Shown: positions 35,134 to 45,068 of the stretch, one piece after another
Position numbering within the stretch: position 1 is the first letter of the stretch
Layout: every line of letters begins with the position of its first letter
Assembly (NCBI RefSeq): GCF_018919145.1
Contig: NZ_JAHLQJ010000001.1
Location: forward strand, 372,001 to 436,000
DNA length: 64,000 bases
DNA from: Paenibacillus brevis
Lineage (GTDB): Bacteria; Bacillota; Bacilli; Paenibacillales; Paenibacillaceae
Direction: 5' to 3'
The notes under the pieces: model-generated
Databases searched by the model: none
What the model was told of the DNA's origin: nothing
The model's input: the letters and a program-made list of their open reading frames with translations, nothing else
Translations under genes and position numbers: made by a program

Positions 35134-36048
35134 AATGTAAATAGAAATGAAATCCAATACTTATATGATTCTAACGGCACTATGATTGAATCTATCGACT
35201 CCTACAATGGTAAACAGGTATATGAGCGAGATGCTTCAAAAAGGCTAACTGCAATCAAGACATTTAACAATAATCATTTGGTTGAGGAAAAGAAAGTCGG
35301 GGTTACTGAATTTGAGAATCTGATGACATCTACTACTGATTCAAATCTTATTATTTCCCCTATGTCTACAACTGTTTATGAGGACACTATTATAAAAGGT
35401 ATAGATATGAATCAACTTATTTCGGATTCTCAATTTACAAATACATCGACTATGACTTCAGATTCGATCCAGACATTCCTTGAATCTAAGGACTCGATAC
35501 TGAAGGATACCGTACTTATCTACTATTTGGATACCTCTGGGAAACCTTATTTTAAAGGAGATACAATTAATGCAGCTTCCTCAATCGCAAGTAATGCAAA
35601 GTCCAATGGAGTAAATCCTAAAGTTGTGCTGGCTACCCTACAAAAGGAATCTTCTTTGGTTACAGCAAAACCAGGTACAGTAGCTTACTCTTCTCGCCGT
35701 TTCTACTTCGCGATGGGGTATGGCGCAACAGATAGCGGTGACGACTATACTAAAGGGGGATTTAACTTACAAATATCTGGTGGGACCGCTACATTAAAAA
35801 AGAGATACGATGAAGCTCCAGCTACTGGATATCCTAAAGTTTTTACAAATATCAATTTTGGGAAAACGGTAACTTCAAATGGAGTAACTTATAATAATTA
35901 TGTATGGGTAAAAAATAAAGCGACATATTCATTATATAAGTATACTCCGCACACAATTGACACTTCTTTGCTACCTACAGTAGGAGGGGGTAATTATCTG
36001 TTTGTGAGTATTGCAAAAGGCTGGTGGGGCACAAACCTTTGGGATTAA
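35134..36048 (+). pseudogene. 5'-truncated gene: YD-repeat-like segment joined to a lysozyme-fold domain
   Basis: The frame is open from 35134, just after a TAG, but the first ATG (35182) has no ribosome binding site and no signal peptide follows. The first ~25 residues (IQYLYDSNGTMIESIDSYNG, then ERDASKRLTAI) read like RHS/YD repeats. From about residue 75 the protein matches a secreted lysozyme/glucosaminidase-like family: MTSDSIQTFLESKDS, then VNPKVVLATLQKESSLVT with a candidate catalytic Glu, then FYFAMGYGATDSGDDYTKGGFNLQI. It ends GWWGTNLWD with a terminator after it. It may be a relic of a larger RHS-type or surface protein, or an intact gene with an unusual start. Confidence 0.6.
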
Positions 36049-36116
36049 AGGTCTGAATAGTACATTAAAAAGCAACTTTAGTTATTCATAATACTGAATA
36101 TGAAATAATTAATAAA

Positions 36117-36158
36117 AAAACCAAGGAGTTAAGCTAATTATCCTAGCTCCTTGGTTTT
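36117..36158. terminator. Terminator after the lysozyme-like gene
   Basis: AAAACCAAGGAG pairs with CTCCTTGGTTTT, with an inner AGCTA/TAGCT pairing, and T residues follow on the plus strand. The restriction-like operon converges from the other side. Confidence 0.85.
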
Positions 36159-36260
36159 CTAGGATATTTTTCTATACTCTATACAGCTTGTTACACAATA
36201 CAGGCTAATCTCAGATAGAAGAATGATAATCCTGGAAATTTATATTGGCAATTTCGTCAC

Positions 36261-38642
36261 TTAGTCCTCCACCTCAATCCCCAATACCGATTCTGCCAAA
36301 TCCACATGTTCATGATCTAACTGCACTTTGACCTTACCGACTCTTCGAGCCTCACGCCATAATCTTAAGTCTTCTTCATTTTCCAGCTTCAGCTCCGCAA
36401 TTTCACTGGCCCGATCAAACATATATTTGCTCGTATACAAGCAAGTGTAAATTCCTTGTCCTCCTAGAGCTATAGGCTTGTCTCGCTGCTCCCAACATTC
36501 AATCGCAAACTTAACATATAGCTCTTCTTCCGTCCCGGGGCGAGCGGGTCGTTCCGTGATCTCACTTCTCCGAACGACCTTCCAGTCCAGGACCCGTCCG
36601 TACCACTCAATACCTGTATTCCCTTGCCCCTTGAACTTCTTACGCGACTGACACATTGCGATGTATTCAATTTGGGTGAGAAGCTTATGATCAGCAATGT
36701 TTTTGAGTGGCATATGGTAGAAACGATGCGTTAATGCTAGATTCAATTGGGCTGGCTCTCTCAATGATCCGACAAGGACATTCTTACCCACAAACTTGTT
36801 GAAGTAATATTCCTTCGTCCCGCGTGGACGAGTGGAACGTTCGTAGGCCTTTTCTGGACTATCTTGAATCATTTCGTCAAGAATTTGTGCCATAAGATTT
36901 GTTGCGTTCGGTAGAAACGGAATTGCCCCAATGTTGACTAACTGAATGCTCTTATATAAAGGATGCTCCTTAAACTTCTCCTCATCAGAATATGGAAAAA
37001 GCACATAAGCCCCGAACATACTCCGTTCATACTCACCGTTACGTCTATCCTTGTACACAATCGCATCCCGATAACGGTGCATCGTGTTAATATCGTCTTC
37101 CTCCGGACCGGGTTGATTGTACTTCTTCCCATAAGGGGTCCCTTCATAGGCTGGATTCAGACGATATTTTGCATCAAAGACATATTTATACTCAATAGCA
37201 GCATCATTCTTTTTTAATGCTAGTACATTATCAGGCCTTTGTTTTAAAGTAGAATCACCATCCCCGGTAGGTAGGGAGTTGTAATACAGGGTAAATATCT
37301 CGCCATTACGCGGATTACGATAGACGATTTTTGCCTTTTTGCTTTGATTTAGCGTAACAAAAAGACCATTTCGATTCAGTTTGATAAAGTCTTGACTAAT
37401 TAACTCATATTTTCGCTGCAATAATTCATGGATTTTCAAGAAACACCAATACTCGTATAGCTGTGCCATGTCCTTCATAGATAAGCGGAATAAGTCCCCT
37501 TGGATCGAAAGACCCTTCATGAGTAAGAGATAGATCCGGTATACTTCTCGATATCCCGGAGCCATTTGCAGTACGAGCGTCAAAGAAACCCGTTTCATAT
37601 CCCCAACATCTAAAAAGTCTTGCTTCAATAGTCGTTGTAACTGCGTGTTCATCAGGTCAATTTTTTTGAGCAATAGGGGATCTGGATTTTTCTTTTTCAC
37701 AACATACTTTCTGAGTTCATTTAACTTTGAAGAAATTCGTACTAATGCCCAGCGAACGAAGCGGTTCTCCGCTGTATCAAAGTCCATATATCGCTTAGCT
37801 TCAAGCACATGAGTAGGTAGCTGTTGTCCCTGAGCAAAAAGCTCCGGTCTTTTTCGCAAAAAAGCAATGTTCTCCTTCCCTACCCGCTTCGCTCTAGAGG
37901 CCTCTACCAGATGAGATTCACGGCGCATTTTGTAATGCGGCGCATTTTTGATGCGATCGATCCCCTGGGTAAGCTGCCCAAAAGCCTGCTGTAATATCGT
38001 AAAAAACTCCGTCAGACTCTGGTGCCGCGTTTCCCTTAACCCTGTGAGATGAAACGTCTTGCGAAGAAAGTCAAAAGACAGATTGTATATCTGATCATTA
38101 ACCTCCCGCAAAATCACTTCGTAATCACGCTTGTAATCCATTTTGGAAGGGAATACTTCGAGCTGCAGCCTGAAGATGACCTCGCCATGCAGGCGAAATT
38201 CTAGCTCCGACAGACCGACATCATTTCCAAAGTTAAGCACACCCGACAAGATTCTCCCCTTCTTACCCAAGGCTTTTATTGCCTGCCGTAGGTGTGCATT
38301 TTCATGAAAAAAGACAATGGGGAGTTCTGACTCTTTTTCCACAACAAGTTCATAAGGCTGCGTTTCGAAAAACAAAGGCCCTGCCGGATCGCCAGGCTTC
38401 CAAGCTTGGAGGCCTGATGTCTGATGAGAAAACACTTGTATTGATTGTATCTCCAATTTCGAAAAGGGAGCTTCCACATGAAAATGGGCATCAGACCATA
38501 CGCCCCCCTCCTGACGATGAAGCTGTAAAGTCTCAACGGTGGGATGAAACGGTTTCCCTTTGATATAGAGATCAAACAGATTAGTCTCTATTCGTAGCAG
38601 CTCAATCGGGGCATTATGATAACCAGTAAGAGGTGAACCCAT
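36261..38642 (-). CDS. DUF2357 McrC-like nuclease subunit of a type IV restriction-like module
   Basis: This 793-residue protein has an N-terminal beta-rich DUF2357-type region (about 15-190), a helical middle (about 190-400), and a PD-(D/E)XK nuclease-like core (about 395-510): RPDNVLAL at 469-476 and FDAKYRLN at 489-496 give the Asp and Asp-x-Lys residues. Proteins of this kind are encoded with McrB-type motor proteins and supply the cleavage activity. The ATG at 38642 is preferred because GGAGG lies ten bases upstream; it overlaps the end of the mcrB-like gene by 29 bp. It is the last gene of the operon. Confidence 0.8.
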   Translation of the reverse strand: MGSPLTGYHNAPIELLRIETNLFDLYIKGKPFHPTVETLQLHRQEGGVWSDAHFHVEAPFSKLEIQSIQVFSHQTSGLQAWKPGDPAGPLFFETQPYELVVEKESELPIVFFHENAHLRQAIKALGKKGRILSGVLNFGNDVGLSELEFRLHGEVIFRLQLEVFPSKMDYKRDYEVILREVNDQIYNLSFDFLRKTFHLTGLRETRHQSLTEFFTILQQAFGQLTQGIDRIKNAPHYKMRRESHLVEASRAKRVGKENIAFLRKRPELFAQGQQLPTHVLEAKRYMDFDTAENRFVRWALVRISSKLNELRKYVVKKKNPDPLLLKKIDLMNTQLQRLLKQDFLDVGDMKRVSLTLVLQMAPGYREVYRIYLLLMKGLSIQGDLFRLSMKDMAQLYEYWCFLKIHELLQRKYELISQDFIKLNRNGLFVTLNQSKKAKIVYRNPRNGEIFTLYYNSLPTGDGDSTLKQRPDNVLALKKNDAAIEYKYVFDAKYRLNPAYEGTPYGKKYNQPGPEEDDINTMHRYRDAIVYKDRRNGEYERSMFGAYVLFPYSDEEKFKEHPLYKSIQLVNIGAIPFLPNATNLMAQILDEMIQDSPEKAYERSTRPRGTKEYYFNKFVGKNVLVGSLREPAQLNLALTHRFYHMPLKNIADHKLLTQIEYIAMCQSRKKFKGQGNTGIEWYGRVLDWKVVRRSEITERPARPGTEEELYVKFAIECWEQRDKPIALGGQGIYTCLYTSKYMFDRASEIAELKLENEEDLRLWREARRVGKVKVQLDHEHVDLAESVLGIEVED

Positions 38643-40755
38643 CTTCCTCAAGCCTCCGTAACATAGAAGCGATTTTTCTTGCACTTAGCGGATACTTAGC
38701 CTCACTTATCATTCGATTGAGCTTAGTTCCCTCGAATAAAGAGCCTAAATCCTCCAAATAGTCATTTTCAGCAAATGTTGCAACCACGCACTCCTTCAAC
38801 AATTTTAAAAGAACTTTTTTGATTGATACACTGCTACCTTGGATTCGCGGCAGTATTTTTTGGAGTAATTGACGATCAAACGCTTCTTCCTCAGAACACA
38901 AGCTAAATCTCTGATTATAGAGCATATAAAAACATACCGCATCCCGAATTCGGAACCCTACATGAGCATGAATCTCCTCTAGAATATTATTAATTTGTAC
39001 TAGGGAATGGGTTGTCTTCGTGATTAGGGCTTTGGTATCCGCATTGAATGCATCCACAAGCTGAAGATAGTCACTTCTAAGGAACTGATTCGGAGTAGGT
39101 GCTGAGCTAAGCTCCATTCCTGGCTCCTCATCGGGAAACTGAGCTAAATAGATATCATTGAACTCTATCGTATTTGCACGGTCGAGCACCTTTTTACTAA
39201 ACGGATGAGTCGTCTCATCCATATTGACCGTTCCGATCAAATATACATTCTCAGGAATTGACAGATTGCCATATGTCCGTTGATCTTCACCCTGCATAAG
39301 GGAATCTTCTTGAATGACCGGGTCAGTTACAATACTCTCGTCTTCCCACTTCTGGGTCTCGAGAATGCTGAGGATATCGCTGAAATAATGCTCCACTCTA
39401 GCTAAATTCATCTCATCAAGGCAGATGAAATAAGGTCTACTCCGGTTTCTTGATGCCTTCAATAGCACTTTAGTCACCTGGCCCGGGCGGAATTTCCCTG
39501 ACAAATCACTGTAGCCTATTAGATCCGATGGATCGCTCCAATCCGGTCGGACAGGAATTAGCGTAAATTGACCATTATCCGTAGTAGCACCCACAGCCTC
39601 AGCAAAGAGTTTGATCAGCTTTGTTTTCCCCGTTCCCGAAACGCCTGCTAGGATAACAAAGGGTCTGGTTTTTAGGGAGAGGTAGAAGTTTTCGATAAGG
39701 TGCGGTGGATAATAAAAACCCATGTTATTAATATAGGCTTTGATCCCATTTATAACTTCCACTACCTCTTCATCATCAATCAAGGACAGCACGTTTTCTA
39801 CCTCTTCCATATCATAATCTCCCTTAAACTCCGTAAATTCTGGCCAATCTACTTGAGGAGATTGACTTTGAATTATTTTCAATCCTTGAATGGAGAACCG
39901 AAATAAATAACCCTGCTTAACCCCACCAGCAGAATGAATAGGTCCTTGATGAATGTTTAACTTTAAAATTTCCTGAGAAAAGCTACTCAAGGGAATGATA
40001 GGTTCAATCGCAAAGTACTCAGTACGAATAAGCCTACCTTGTTCCTCCCAACTCGAACTTACCATCGAGCTAGGCTTTGGAGCATTGACAGGGTCCTCGA
40101 TTGCTTTGCTTACAAAACGCAATGATCCATTAGCATAATGTAAAATGATATCTCCTTTTTTCACTTCATCCATTGTATCCCAATGGTATTGAGAGCGCCC
40201 ACCTTTTCCAGACAAAGGTGCCCATAGTATTCCGTCTTCTTTTTCTACATTAATGGTCGAACCTTGATTGACCCACCAGATGTTAGGGGCTTTAGAACCC
40301 ACGAAGGGAATCAGTTTCATTTCATATTTATATGGTTCACCTGTTGAGTAAAATTCAATATATTCGGCCCACTCATCCGGAATGCTTACTTGCTTTTTAT
40401 TCCCTGGATCTGTTGGTTTCCGTTCCATTATGTATTTATAACTAGAATCAAATACAGATACTAATAACTCCTTTAATTCATTTGAATGATATCTTAGCTG
40501 TAATGTCTCCCGGCCAGCACTTAACTGATCAACATTTCTTAATGAAGCGGTATATTCCTTACCTTCATACAAAAGTGTGATTTGCTTGCCACTACCTTTA
40601 GTGATTTCCTCCCCACCGTTTGCTCGAAAAAAATACTCCTTAAAATCATTTGGTATTGTCGATCCATATTCAAAAATAGAATAATCCACTTTTTTTCTGC
40701 CGATTATATTTGGAATCGAATCATCATGTGTCCAGCTTCTTACTTGAGTAATCAT
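38614..40755 (-). CDS. McrB-type AAA+ GTPase/ATPase with N-terminal EVE-like domain
   Basis: This 713-residue protein has three parts. Residues 24-113 form a small alpha/beta domain I cannot place firmly (possibly EcoRII-N-like). Residues 157-297 look like an EVE/PUA-like domain (NIWWVNQGST, EVKKGDIILHYANGSLRFVSKA), a fold that reads modified bases. Residues 365-610 form a McrB-type AAA+ domain with Walker A AGVSGTGKT (370-378), Walker B FICLDEMN (443-450) and the McrB signature NMDETTH...DRA (511-527). McrBC systems cut DNA with modified cytosines; an EVE reader suggests a modified-base target, probably phage DNA (inference). Confidence 0.85.
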   Translation of the reverse strand: MITQVRSWTHDDSIPNIIGRKKVDYSIFEYGSTIPNDFKEYFFRANGGEEITKGSGKQITLLYEGKEYTASLRNVDQLSAGRETLQLRYHSNELKELLVSVFDSSYKYIMERKPTDPGNKKQVSIPDEWAEYIEFYSTGEPYKYEMKLIPFVGSKAPNIWWVNQGSTINVEKEDGILWAPLSGKGGRSQYHWDTMDEVKKGDIILHYANGSLRFVSKAIEDPVNAPKPSSMVSSSWEEQGRLIRTEYFAIEPIIPLSSFSQEILKLNIHQGPIHSAGGVKQGYLFRFSIQGLKIIQSQSPQVDWPEFTEFKGDYDMEEVENVLSLIDDEEVVEVINGIKAYINNMGFYYPPHLIENFYLSLKTRPFVILAGVSGTGKTKLIKLFAEAVGATTDNGQFTLIPVRPDWSDPSDLIGYSDLSGKFRPGQVTKVLLKASRNRSRPYFICLDEMNLARVEHYFSDILSILETQKWEDESIVTDPVIQEDSLMQGEDQRTYGNLSIPENVYLIGTVNMDETTHPFSKKVLDRANTIEFNDIYLAQFPDEEPGMELSSAPTPNQFLRSDYLQLVDAFNADTKALITKTTHSLVQINNILEEIHAHVGFRIRDAVCFYMLYNQRFSLCSEEEAFDRQLLQKILPRIQGSSVSIKKVLLKLLKECVVATFAENDYLEDLGSLFEGTKLNRMISEAKYPLSARKIASMLRRLEEDGFTSYWLS

Positions 40756-41250
40756 GTTGACCCTCGTTTCTTCTGATTTGATATTATTTTATTTCAACAA
40801 ATCATCTTTGAATCCTCTTAAAATCTGATATGTGTTGCACTTCTATGAACTACACCTTATATTCACCACGTGACAAAAGTCTTTGTAACAAGTTCAAAAT
40901 ACAAGGAAGCCTCGATAAGCTTTTTGCTGTATTGCTGCAGTAGATATAGCTTGTCAAAAAATAAACTCACTTTGGCGAGAAAATTATGATATACGGGCAA
41001 TAAGAGGAATAGCGCAAGTTCACTTTTTGATACTTCATAAGGAAGCAAGGGGACTCGGCCCCCTCTTCGGAGTCACCCACACAAAATAACCCCTCTCACA
41101 TAAAAATGGGTATGATGACAGCTTAATCATCATACCCACCGCATTTCAATATCTGTATATTATATCTAGTACAAGCTCGAACTTTTTCTATCAATAATTC
41201 GTTTTACCCCCAGCCCATTCAGTTCAACACTCCATTCCCCCTCTTCCAAC
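40756..41250. other. Non-coding gap between the restriction-like operon and pectate lyase
   Basis: No convincing gene is present in this 495-bp stretch. A 61-codon minus-strand frame at 40863-41048 lacks a ribosome binding site and recognisable family and could be a remnant. A terminator at 41101-41138 belongs to the pectate lyase gene. The promoter of the restriction-like operon must lie just above 40756. Confidence 0.6.
41101..41138 (-). terminator. Terminator after the pectate lyase gene
   Basis: A perfect 12-bp stem (TGGGTATGATGA and complement) with an 8-nt loop is followed on the minus strand by TTTTTA. Confidence 0.8.
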
Positions 41251-43332
41251 CTACTCCAACACCATATAATAAAGATTAGTAACATCGGCCTTCATAATAC
41301 TATGCGCTCCGGCAGCAAGCGGTACGCTCACGATCCCGCCAGTCATAGCATAATTCGTTCCATCAATCTTAATTTTTGTTCCGTCGGGCGAGTTAAATAC
41401 CATGGTTAACGTCGCAGCTTTCGTGGTGGTAAAGTTTATGCTGGTTGAGCTCTCGATTTTCAAGCATTGGGTGAGCGTCAATCCGTTGTATGTGACGGTT
41501 CCCTTGGTTGTTGACAGGTTCCCCGCGATCGTGAAGAAGTTGCTGTTCAAGCCGGAGGCGGTAAAATTATGAACTTGCTCACCAGGCGTTGGATTAGTTC
41601 CTGGATCTGTTCCTGGGTCCGTACCAGGGTCTGTACCCGGATCAGAAGTTGAATTCCCCCCAACGGATACAAGCTGTGTTTTGTAGCTAGTTATTTGAGC
41701 CATTAGTGCCGTATTGAGCGCATAGGATGTGTCGTCAACGGAATCATTGAATGTCCATGTAAAGTCTCCGTTGTTCAGGCGTCCGGCCTCAGCGGTAACG
41801 ATTTGTTCCACACTGCTTACGTTATCAATGTCGGAGCTGCTCACTCCGGTATCAACCCTTGTATCGAAGTTATTATAAGCCGTTCCGCCCTTCAATGCTT
41901 TGTAGGAGTTTGGCACGGTTTCACTTCTCGAGGAAGCCAGGTACGCATCGAAGGAGGTTGCATTAGCCGAAGCGGTTCCAGCATTGGAGTTGGCATAGAT
42001 CAGACTGTCCGCATTCACAATAGTGTTGTTATAAGCCTTGATTACGCCCCCGTTTTCGCCCGAGAATGTTCCTGCTCCTAAAGCATCCGTACCTTGCAAG
42101 GAGCTGAGCATCGGATATCTGGCATGTCTAAAATAATTGGATTCCACAAAGGCCGAAGCTCCAGTGGTAACCCCGACACCGTACTTAGAGACTCCGTCAT
42201 AGAAGTTATTATATATATGAACGGATGCCACTCTGATGCGCGGATGACGGGAATCCGAATGATCAAACCAGTTATGATGGAAGGTAACGAAGAATTCCTC
42301 TGTTTCACTCAAACCGACCAGGGATGCTTTTCCCGAATCCCAGTAGTGATTATATGAGATTGTAATGTAGGTCGAGCCCTTTTTCAGGTCCGTAGAGCCA
42401 TCTCCCTTGGCTTGGTCCGCATCTCCGCCTGCGGCTCCATAGAACAGATCATTGTTATGAACCCACACATTGACGTTGCCCGTATCCATCGAGATCCCAT
42501 CGTCAGGGAACAGCATGAAGCCCAGGTTTCTCACTTCTACATTCCCAACATAGCGGAGAAGGAGTCCCCACCCGTAAGCGTAGGCGTCGTCTCCGATCCC
42601 TTCCAGCGTGATATTCATTTCTGAATAATTATTTTTGCCTTTGACTTGAAGGTAGCCGCTGCTGTTCAGTTGTCCGCTCATGTCGTCACCCGTAACTTTT
42701 CCAATAAACCGGATAGCAAGCGGGGTTGTATCATACCCTTTTTGTCTCAGGTTCAAAATCTCCCCGATACCAACGCCCGTCTGCACACGGCCAGAGCTAT
42801 TGGTCTTCACATCAAGGGTTACGGTTCGTGCGGTCTTGGAGGTTACATAAATCACTTGAGCACCATTCTTAAGTGTCCCGTTATCGTTGTAAGCCCCTGA
42901 GCCTGTCCCGTATGGCGAGTCCGAGGAGAAGGCAAAGCCCGACCGATCATATGCCTTTACAGATAGATTGCCGGAAACGGCATTTACCGATGAACCGTTC
43001 GCCAGTCTGGCCTCCACCTTCATCACATAATTTCCGGCCACAAGGCCTACGGCATCCGCTCTCCAATAGGAAGGGTATTGCCGGATCAACTCATTATCTA
43101 GTTGCTGATAACTGGAGTCGGATGCGCCTGCGGGCTTAACATATACATTGTATCCTTCCGCATTGCTTACAGGGGACCATTTTACATATGCCGTTTCATT
43201 CCAGCCTCCTCCGTCGATGATTGACACCCCGGCAGCGCGGGCGGTTGTATTCCCCCATCCTCCTGCCAGTAAAGATAGGATCAGAGAAAACATCAAGACC
43301 ATGCCGGTTACCCTAGCAATACTGTTCTTCAT
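41251..43332 (-). CDS. Secreted pectate lyase, PL1 family, with FnIII-like and C-terminal binding domains
   Basis: This 693-residue exported enzyme cleaves polygalacturonate by beta-elimination. It has a signal peptide (about 1-34), an N-terminal fibronectin III-like domain (about 35-125), and a PL1 parallel beta-helix (about 130-520) with calcium-site acids in GDADQAKGDGSTDLKKGS and the catalytic-arginine region SRHPRIR. A DPGT-repeat linker follows (about 560-582), then a ~105-residue C-terminal beta domain found on many pectinolytic enzymes. The ATG at 43332 follows GAGGAGG. A consensus CcpA cre site lies 37 bp upstream of the start codon. Confidence 0.93.
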   Translation of the reverse strand: MKNSIARVTGMVLMFSLILSLLAGGWGNTTARAAGVSIIDGGGWNETAYVKWSPVSNAEGYNVYVKPAGASDSSYQQLDNELIRQYPSYWRADAVGLVAGNYVMKVEARLANGSSVNAVSGNLSVKAYDRSGFAFSSDSPYGTGSGAYNDNGTLKNGAQVIYVTSKTARTVTLDVKTNSSGRVQTGVGIGEILNLRQKGYDTTPLAIRFIGKVTGDDMSGQLNSSGYLQVKGKNNYSEMNITLEGIGDDAYAYGWGLLLRYVGNVEVRNLGFMLFPDDGISMDTGNVNVWVHNNDLFYGAAGGDADQAKGDGSTDLKKGSTYITISYNHYWDSGKASLVGLSETEEFFVTFHHNWFDHSDSRHPRIRVASVHIYNNFYDGVSKYGVGVTTGASAFVESNYFRHARYPMLSSLQGTDALGAGTFSGENGGVIKAYNNTIVNADSLIYANSNAGTASANATSFDAYLASSRSETVPNSYKALKGGTAYNNFDTRVDTGVSSSDIDNVSSVEQIVTAEAGRLNNGDFTWTFNDSVDDTSYALNTALMAQITSYKTQLVSVGGNSTSDPGTDPGTDPGTDPGTNPTPGEQVHNFTASGLNSNFFTIAGNLSTTKGTVTYNGLTLTQCLKIESSTSINFTTTKAATLTMVFNSPDGTKIKIDGTNYAMTGGIVSVPLAAGAHSIMKADVTNLYYMVLE
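41595..41645. repeat. 12-bp tandem repeat encoding the DPGT linker of pectate lyase
   Basis: Four imperfect 12-bp units encode DPGTDPGTDPGTDPGT on the minus strand. This is a flexible linker between catalytic and binding domains and a likely site of length variation by slippage. Confidence 0.8.
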
Positions 43333-43368
43333 TTGATTTCCTCCTCTTATAATGGTAACTAGCCAAAT

Positions 43369-43382
43369 TGTAAACGCTTGCA
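43369..43382. promoter_or_regulatory. CcpA cre site upstream of pectate lyase
   Basis: TGTAAACGCTTGCA fully matches the cre consensus TGWAANCGNTNNCA. Its position just upstream of the pectate lyase ribosome binding site indicates carbon catabolite repression. Confidence 0.75.
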
Positions 43383-43678
43383 ATAAATTCGAGCTCTCTA
43401 CCTCCTCCTCTCACGGATGGATTTCGTGGTTCAACTGTCCGGACAGCTAAACCGGAATTTAAAGTACCTCTCCCGTCGGGCCCTTAATGAACAGAAACTC
43501 CTCTTAAAGCAGGAGATTGGATTGACATGATTAAAAACTACATTTTTTGGAATTTTTTCACCCCAAGCATATCAGCCTTGAGGCAGTTCCGAAATAATCA
43601 TTTTTCCATATCTGGTTTATTCTGAGTTAATGATTATTTATCAGGGAGATGATACACGCAGGCTTGCCCGGACGCAAA

Positions 43679-43707
43679 CAAAAAAGCGAACCAGTTAAGG
43701 CCGCTTT
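43679..43707. terminator. Terminator after the 43720-44403 lipoprotein gene
   Basis: AAAAAGCG and CGCTTTT enclose a loop of about 12 nt, immediately past the lipoprotein stop at 43720. On the minus strand it ends in T residues. Confidence 0.65.
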
Positions 43708-43719
43708 TCTGCTGCTATA

Positions 43720-44403
43720 TTATGAGGATGAGAGGTCGTATTCTTCAAGCTTCTTCATTACACTATCAACCCAGACTTGATCATTCCATAACTCCGGATG
43801 TTCCAGTTTTCTTACAGCAGGGTGGCCTGTTACCGTCGTATCAACGCCATCTTTATTTCCAAAATACAAATCACTGATCTTCAATGACTTTTGGTCAGCC
43901 TGAACTAATAGTTGGCAGCTCATTCCGGAGCCCTGGTTTGAAAAAGCTAAATTTAGACGATAAAGGTTGTTGCCCAGCTTTTCGATCTCCGCTTGCTGAA
44001 ACTCATTATTCAAGCCAAAAATCACGCCAATGCCACCCTTTAACTCCTGCCGTTGCTCTAATTCCAGCATCTTATTCGTGAAGTGGAGCAGATTCTCATT
44101 AGCGATGTAGTTGTCAAAGGATACCGTCTCCTGTTCGGCTACAGCTCCGGTATACAGATCTACGAAGGCTTTTCCAAAGCTCTCTATGGATTCGTAATCA
44201 GCTTCACTAATCTGTTCTCCCTGAATGGAAAACTGTTGATTAGCCAAGCCCTCTAAGGAATTCGTGTCTGTTGCAGGCTCCGGCGTTTCAACGGATATTT
44301 CTTTATTGGATGGAGTTTCTTGGGTTGAAGGATTACTCTCCTGGGTGCATCCCAAAAGGAATACAAGCATTAATACCGCCATACTTATTGCAAACCTTCT
44401 CAT
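43720..44403 (-). CDS. Lipoprotein of unknown function
   Basis: This 227-residue protein has a type II signal with lipobox FLLGC (Cys about 19), then a Ser/Thr/Glu-rich linker (about 20-55), then a soluble domain with ESFGKAFVDLYTGAVAE and KSLKISDLYFGNKDG. The pattern resembles small surface domains of the NTF2/cystatin-like type, but I cannot assign a family. The ATG follows AAGGAGG. It lies 56 bp after the acetyltransferase gene in the same direction. Confidence 0.75.
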   Translation of the reverse strand: MRRFAISMAVLMLVFLLGCTQESNPSTQETPSNKEISVETPEPATDTNSLEGLANQQFSIQGEQISEADYESIESFGKAFVDLYTGAVAEQETVSFDNYIANENLLHFTNKMLELEQRQELKGGIGVIFGLNNEFQQAEIEKLGNNLYRLNLAFSNQGSGMSCQLLVQADQKSLKISDLYFGNKDGVDTTVTGHPAVRKLEHPELWNDQVWVDSVMKKLEEYDLSSS

Positions 44404-44459
44404 CAGCCATCCTCCTTAAATGAATTCCACGTGACCTTCTCAGATACAAGTTGATGCTT

Positions 44460-45068
44460 CTATAGCCTTTTTCCCAAAAAACTGATTGCTGGTTTGCCAT
44501 CTTTATACGTAGTATGAAGCAGATCAAGAGCATGCTTTTTGTAAAATGAGATCCCCTGTGTATTACCAGCTGCAGTACCTAAATGATATCCCTGCACACG
44601 GCGCTTTCGAAGATTTTCCTCATAGGCTGACAAAAGCATCCCCCCATAGCCTGACCGCTGATACGCTGGAAGGATATTAATATGCAAATGCGCCGGGTAG
44701 CTGGCCAGATCAATCCCCGTGTCCTGGACTCCCGTAAAGGATAAAAGCCTCCGGTTCTCCTCAAGGTATTCAAAGCCTTGTACTTCGAGCTCATTGAACC
44801 TATCCATTATCTGTGGAAAATAAGTCATTTCAAATTCGTGCTCGTAGACCATAGTATCTGTTACACAAACAATGTATCCCACTACCTTGCCCGTGTCAGG
44901 GTGCTCAAGAACATAACCGTTTTGCGGCTCCGTAACAAGAAATTGTCGTATCCATCGCAGTGCAAGCAATTCATGATCCGCGACAGGCGACTCCCAGTGG
45001 CAAGCCATAATTACCTCTGCAATATCGTGCTCATCCGTTTGTCTGCTCTCTCTTAATATCATCTGCAT
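44460..45068 (-). CDS. GNAT family N-acetyltransferase
   Basis: This 202-residue protein has the GNAT core with the acetyl-CoA loop in LHINILPAYQRSGYGGMLL and a downstream helix and strand GNTQGISFYKKHALDLL. GNAT enzymes acetylate amines of small molecules or proteins; the substrate is unknown. The first two Met codons (MQM) are both possible starts. It is similar in layout to the eukaryotic-type GNATs that show a long N-terminal segment. Confidence 0.88.
   Translation of the reverse strand: MQMILRESRQTDEHDIAEVIMACHWESPVADHELLALRWIRQFLVTEPQNGYVLEHPDTGKVVGYIVCVTDTMVYEHEFEMTYFPQIMDRFNELEVQGFEYLEENRRLLSFTGVQDTGIDLASYPAHLHINILPAYQRSGYGGMLLSAYEENLRKRRVQGYHLGTAAGNTQGISFYKKHALDLLHTTYKDGKPAISFLGKRL

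Larger units (their letters stand above)
43333..43719. other. Intergenic region upstream of pectate lyase
   Basis: This 387-bp gap holds the cre site and a probable terminator hairpin for the gene transcribed toward 43720 (AAAAAGCG with CGCTTTT near 43679-43707). No gene is seen. Confidence 0.7.

Noticed and set aside
40863..41048. A 61-codon minus-strand frame
   Set aside because: There is no ribosome binding site and no recognisable family; at most a remnant.
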